Below, piece after piece: positions 61,326 through 64,000 of a stretch of DNA of 64,000 bases (positions within the stretch are counted from its first letter, which is position 1; each line of letters starts with the position of its first letter). The position numbers and the translations under genes were made by a program. Below the pieces are notes generated by a model. It was given only the letters and a program-made list of their open reading frames with translations, ran no database searches and had not been told where the DNA came from. Source of the stretch: Rhizosphaericola sp047606825 (GTDB taxonomy: Bacteria > Bacteroidota > Bacteroidia > Chitinophagales > Chitinophagaceae); contig JASGDY010000087.1 in NCBI GenBank assembly GCA_047606825.1, positions 6,362 through 70,361 of the forward strand, given 5' to 3'.

Positions 61326-61399
61326 TCCTCAGTAGCTCAGTTGGTTAGAGCATCTGACTGTTAATCAGAGGGTCACAGGTTCAAGTCCTGTCTGAGGAG
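61326..61399 (+). tRNA. tRNA-Asn (anticodon GTT)
   Basis: A 74-nt cloverleaf beginning TCCTCAGTAGCTCAGTTGG; the anticodon loop is CTGTTAA (GTT), and the T-arm is ACAGGTTCAAGTCCTGT. Acceptor strands TCCTCAG and CTGAGGA pair fully; the CCA end is not encoded. The genes after it look like an accessory island, and tRNA genes are common integration targets. Confidence 0.97.
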
Positions 61400-61418
61400 C
61401 TGGAAACCAATTACTTAG

Positions 61419-61442
61419 AAGACCGCAACATGCGGTCTTTTT
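61419..61442 (+). terminator. Terminator after tRNA-Asn
   Basis: aagaccgca, loop aca, tgcggtctt and a short T run. It ends 43 nt after the tRNA. Confidence 0.8.
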
Positions 61443-61445
61443 AAA

Positions 61446-61467
61446 TTTGCCCTCTTTTTTGCCCTCT
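61446..61467. repeat. Short direct repeat near the tRNA-Asn end
   Basis: The 8-mer tttgccct followed by ct occurs twice here (tttgccctct and tttgccctct), separated by only a few T. It marks the start of the AT-rich island and may be part of a recombinase recognition region. No copy of the tRNA 3' end is visible downstream within the window. Confidence 0.4.
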
Positions 61468-61560
61468 GCATAAAGATTAAATTCAAAGTTATTTTTTGAG
61501 GAAGATAAATGAAAGAACTACGAACAAAAATAATTTATTTGTGGGTTCATTGGTTCACAG

Positions 61561-61604
61561 CAATACAAAAGCCGGCCAATTATAATTGGCCGGCTTTTGT
61601 ATTG
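61561..61604. terminator. Perfect 21-bp hairpin before the HTH gene
   Basis: caatacaaaagccggccaatt, a 2-nt centre and its exact complement. It lies 13 nt past the end of the minus-strand HTH gene and has T runs for both directions. Confidence 0.9.
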
Positions 61605-61617
61605 CTGGCAAATGAGG

Positions 61618-61902
61618 TCAAAATGTATTCTTCTTTCTTTTGGTCACCTTCAAAAATTCCATTATTTCCGACCGCAGGAAAAATACACGCCTGCTCTGCC
61701 GGTAATGGGGAAGCCCTTTGGACATCCAGGCGTTCAGTGTCATAAAGGATATTTTAAACAATCCTGCCATCTCGTCCCTGCTGAGCATGGGTTCCTTTTC
61801 CGGTACATTTACCATTGCTTCCGGTACGGGAGAGGTTAAACAGCCTTTCAGTTCCTCCCGTATCCACCTGCGAAATTCCTCTTCCGATGGGTGGAATCGC
61901 AA
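61618..61902 (-). CDS. Excisionase-like helix-turn-helix protein
   Basis: A 94-residue protein. The central part (about 38-88) fits the MerR-like HTH_17 excisionase pattern: MLSRDEMAGLFKISFMTLNAW, here MLSRDEMAGLFKISFMTLN, MSKGLPHYRQSRRVFFLRSE and IMEFLK. The N-terminal 35 residues are charged and helical (EEEFRRWIREELKGCL). Such proteins help excise mobile elements or regulate their genes in Bacteroidota. It lies next to tRNA-Asn, transcribed towards it, as expected near an element border. It is divergent from the XRE gene. Confidence 0.85.
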   Translation of the reverse strand: MRFHPSEEEFRRWIREELKGCLTSPVPEAMVNVPEKEPMLSRDEMAGLFKISFMTLNAWMSKGLPHYRQSRRVFFLRSEIMEFLKVTKRKKNTF

Positions 61903-62006
61903 ATTTAATATCAGATAATTCTACATTTTTAGAGTATTTGCACAAACATACGAATTGCTTAGGTATACTAAGCAAAAAATATTTATTTTTTTCAACCTTG
62001 CTCTCA

Positions 62007-62270
62007 ATGAGCAAAACAAGGAAGACAAAGTTCGAATTGGAAGTGGTGGCTATCATTAAGTCATTACGAGATGCTCATGGTCTGACACAAGACGATATTG
62101 CGGCTGTATTAAATGTATCAAGAGGATACATTGGTCAAATAGAAAGCCCTAATTATCCGAGTACATATAGCTTGAATGATATAAATCTTCTTTCATTGGA
62201 ATTTGAATGCGCGCCAGGAGATTTGCTTCCGAAATCAGCAATAGAAGATAGGAAAATAGAAGGACGGTGA
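62007..62270 (+). CDS. XRE-family helix-turn-helix regulator
   Basis: An 87-residue protein from the ATG at 62007 (MSKTRKTKFELEVVAII); the open frame upstream to 61815 overlaps the opposite gene and is not used. The HTH reads LRDAHGLTQDDIAAVLNVSR and GYIGQIESPNYPSTYSLNDI, of the Cro/C1 type. The C-terminus ends PKSAIEDRKIEGR. It is a likely regulator of the accessory island and is divergent from the excisionase-like gene. Confidence 0.88.
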   Translation: MSKTRKTKFELEVVAIIKSLRDAHGLTQDDIAAVLNVSRGYIGQIESPNYPSTYSLNDINLLSLEFECAPGDLLPKSAIEDRKIEGR

Positions 62271-62298
62271 GGGTTCATTACAATGTTAATTGTTTTGT

Positions 62299-62547
62299 AT
62301 GAAGGAAATTAATATTGTCATTTGTGAATATATAACCAACAATTGGATTCAAAAAAAGTCCAATAGGTCATTCGCAACCGAACATGATATTGATGAAAAA
62401 ACAGTAAGACAGATAAAAAATATAAGACAGATACCCTATTCGATTAGCATTCCTACTTTAGAAAAAATCTGTAATGCGAGAGACCTTACACTTGAAAACT
62501 TTTTTGCGCTAATAAGAAGGCAAAAGTATTATGGCAAAATGACATAA
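62299..62547 (+). CDS. Small helix-turn-helix protein
   Basis: An 82-residue protein from the ATG at 62299 (MKEINIVICEYITNNWIQK). The segment FATEHDIDEKTVRQIKNIRQ followed by YSISIPTLEKICNARDLTLE looks like a diverged XRE domain in which the fourth and fifth helices (PTLEKICNARDLTLENFF) are typical. It starts 28 nt after the first XRE gene and is probably co-transcribed. The target is unknown. Confidence 0.75.
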   Translation: MKEINIVICEYITNNWIQKKSNRSFATEHDIDEKTVRQIKNIRQIPYSISIPTLEKICNARDLTLENFFALIRRQKYYGKMT

Positions 62548-62842
62548 CCTCGAACATCAATAATCTTCGGCCCTTGTCTTGGAAAATTGAAAACTATGAT
62601 GTAAGTTTGAAAGGAAATTTTAAACTCTTAGAAGATGGAAAAGATTGTTTGCGGGAGTGGGGAAAAATATAATATCTTAATTTCTAATTATGAAATATAC
62701 AATGCGGAGTGTAAGCATAAATACGGAAATTCCAATTCCAGCTTAGAACTGTAGAATAGTTATTTGTATCCTAATGTTAGCAGTCGATTAAATGAGTTTC
62801 TAAATCATTAATAACAATTAAAATATTAAAATATATTATATA
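62548..62842 (+). other. Spacer with an orphan reading frame
   Basis: In one frame a protein-like stretch appears: SNINNLRPLSWKIENYDV, then LKGNFKLLEDGKDCLREWGK with a stop at 62670-62672. It continues upstream without a usual start codon. It could be the tail of a broken gene. The remainder, up to the next ATG at 62843, is very AT-rich and contains no gene. Confidence 0.3.
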
Positions 62843-63979
62843 ATGGAATTCGATAATGAAGAACAAAACAAAACTGAAGTTAAAGAAGAAAATAAACTTT
62901 CAAAAGTCGTAAAAAAAGTATATCCCAAGAAAGTTGTGCATAAAAGCATAAAGAACAAAAAAGCTAATTCCGAGGTAAAGAAAAACATCTCAACGTCCTC
63001 CTCTAACTTTCCAAGGCACTCGATTGAAAAAGCATTAAGGATTCCAAGAGCAATATTGGATCAAAATGCTGGCAAAGAGTGTTCAGATCAAGAATCAGCT
63101 ACCTACTTAGGCGTTTCCTATAACAATGGACCTTACGCAACTGAAATTAGTTCTGCGATTAAATACGGCTTACTTGAGCGTCCTGCACCTAAAAAAATTA
63201 AATTGACAGAATTATCGAAGAAAATTCTACGTCCCCAAACATCCGAAGATGAACTGAATGGGTATCGTGAGGCAGTATTAAAAGCACCCGTTATTAGCAG
63301 CGTATATAAACACTATCGTGGGGAGAATTTACCTGACCGAAAATTTTTTGAAAACGCACTTACCGAAACTTTTAAGGTTCCCAAAGAGAAACATTCGGAA
63401 TTTATCGATGTTTTTACAGAATCACTTACTCTTGCCAAATTAATTGAAAAGAATGGAGACAAAACAAGAGTAATTGATATAGCATCGGATTCTTCAACCA
63501 AGCTTCTAGATTCTAATTCGGAATTAAAGAAATTAGGTAAAGCAATTGCGATATCTTTTACTGATACTTGTTTTGTAATGCAGCCATTTGCGCCACCACT
63601 TGGTGATTATTATAATAAAATTTATGATCCAGCAATTAGAAAAGCAGGATTAACTCCTATTAGGGCAGATCAAGACATATTTGGAACCGGAAAAATAATT
63701 GATCAAATATGGAGTGGTATAAATTCAGCAAAGGTTTTAATTGCTGAATTGACAAAAAGGAATCCTAATGTTTTTTATGAGCTCGGGTTAGCACATGCTT
63801 TGAAAAAACCAGTAGTTTTAATCTCTTCAAACCAGGAGGATGTTCCATTTGACTTACAGCACATAAGAGTTATATATGATATTAGTAACTATAGAATGAC
63901 AATAAGATCAAGCTGTCCGTTTCTTTTCAGCATCAACAGAAGGATGGAATATTCCAACATTTTTCGGCTTTTAGTATAG
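62843..63979 (+). CDS. Candidate defence effector: winged-helix-like region plus nucleoside deoxyribosyltransferase/TIR-like domain
   Basis: A 378-residue protein. Residues 1-55 are a basic, disordered tail (Lys-rich). Residues 58-215 look like a winged-helix or MarR-like region found in front of such domains (IEKALRIPRAILDQNAGKEC, then SAIKYGLLERP). From 240 a Rossmann-like domain has FVMQPFAPPLGDYYNKIY (243 on), the RADQD motif (274-278) and RNPNVFYELGLAHALKKPVV (306-325) with the conserved Glu313. That set is typical of nucleoside 2-deoxyribosyltransferase/TIR-like hydrolases. After about residue 348 the sequence stops resembling the family (RMTIRSSCPF...), so the true C-terminus may be lost. 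It is AT-rich and unlike its chromosomal neighbours. Confidence 0.7.
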   Translation: MEFDNEEQNKTEVKEENKLSKVVKKVYPKKVVHKSIKNKKANSEVKKNISTSSSNFPRHSIEKALRIPRAILDQNAGKECSDQESATYLGVSYNNGPYATEISSAIKYGLLERPAPKKIKLTELSKKILRPQTSEDELNGYREAVLKAPVISSVYKHYRGENLPDRKFFENALTETFKVPKEKHSEFIDVFTESLTLAKLIEKNGDKTRVIDIASDSSTKLLDSNSELKKLGKAIAISFTDTCFVMQPFAPPLGDYYNKIYDPAIRKAGLTPIRADQDIFGTGKIIDQIWSGINSAKVLIAELTKRNPNVFYELGLAHALKKPVVLISSNQEDVPFDLQHIRVIYDISNYRMTIRSSCPFLFSINRRMEYSNIFRLLV

Positions 63980-64000
63980 CACTTGGTCTTGCGCCTCATC

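Overview
The window is chromosomal DNA of a Bacteroidota bacterium, most likely of the Chitinophagaceae/Sphingobacteriia type. Evidence: a GldC gliding protein, an OstA-like protein, TonB-dependent receptors with carboxypeptidase-type N-domains, a Rho factor with a large N-terminal insertion, FecI-like sigma, DUF1080, DUF3050 and GtaA-like proteins, and several promoters of the Bacteroidota form TTTG - 18 to 22 nt - TAnnTTTG. Shine-Dalgarno sequences are mostly absent.

Layout. 0-4.8 kb: a partial SixA phosphatase, pncB, an aldo/keto reductase, a thioesterase and an ECF sigma factor whose end is joined to the tail of a deleted outer-membrane barrel gene. A decay zone follows, with a MITE-like element and a broken small gene. 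4.8-11.7 kb: clpB, a TetR regulator, and a thioredoxin-like gene plus nrdE behind a leader with DnaA-box-like 9-mers. 11.9-17 kb: secreted proteins (M61 peptidase, a truncated GH127-like gene, a large GtaA-like protein). 17.3-20.3 kb: rplM-rpsI-rpsB-tsf. 20.4-25.9 kb: a lipoprotein, a membrane protein, rbfA with a LolC/E-like permease, secreted hydrolases and tRNA-Phe. 26-31.2 kb: DUF3050, asnS, rho and a frameshifted DinB gene. 31.3-35.3 kb: a DtxR/MntR repressor divergent from a TonB receptor with a CxxC plug motif and a periplasmic CxxC protein, with a perfect palindromic operator between them. 35.4-39.1 kb: gldC, yqeY, cvpA, an alpha/beta hydrolase, a CBS protein and an OmpA lipoprotein.

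39.1-42 kb: a complete SAM-I riboswitch unit (promoter, aptamer, terminator) controls metX, followed by homoserine dehydrogenase. 42.1-49.2 kb: a ROK kinase, rplU-rpmA, an HtrA protease, LuxC-like reductase and dicluster ferredoxin, ddl and a PASTA protein. 49.5-59.8 kb: an OstA-like protein, YigZ, ribD, prmC, msrA, an SdpR/SdpI pair, purH and a ComEC-like channel. 60-61 kb: rpsL-rpsG, closed by a terminator with no fusA following. From 61.3 kb, tRNA-Asn borders an AT-rich accessory island with three small DNA-binding proteins and a protein combining a basic tail, a winged-helix-like region and a nucleoside-deoxyribosyltransferase/TIR-like domain. This last protein is a candidate defence effector.

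Most intergenic spaces hold foldback repeats, a dispersed palindromic family, or MITE-like elements. Several genes are broken: the barrel remnant, GH127, DinB, a small gene at 4.5 kb, and possibly the end of the island effector. No CRISPR array, rRNA or intact transposase is visible.
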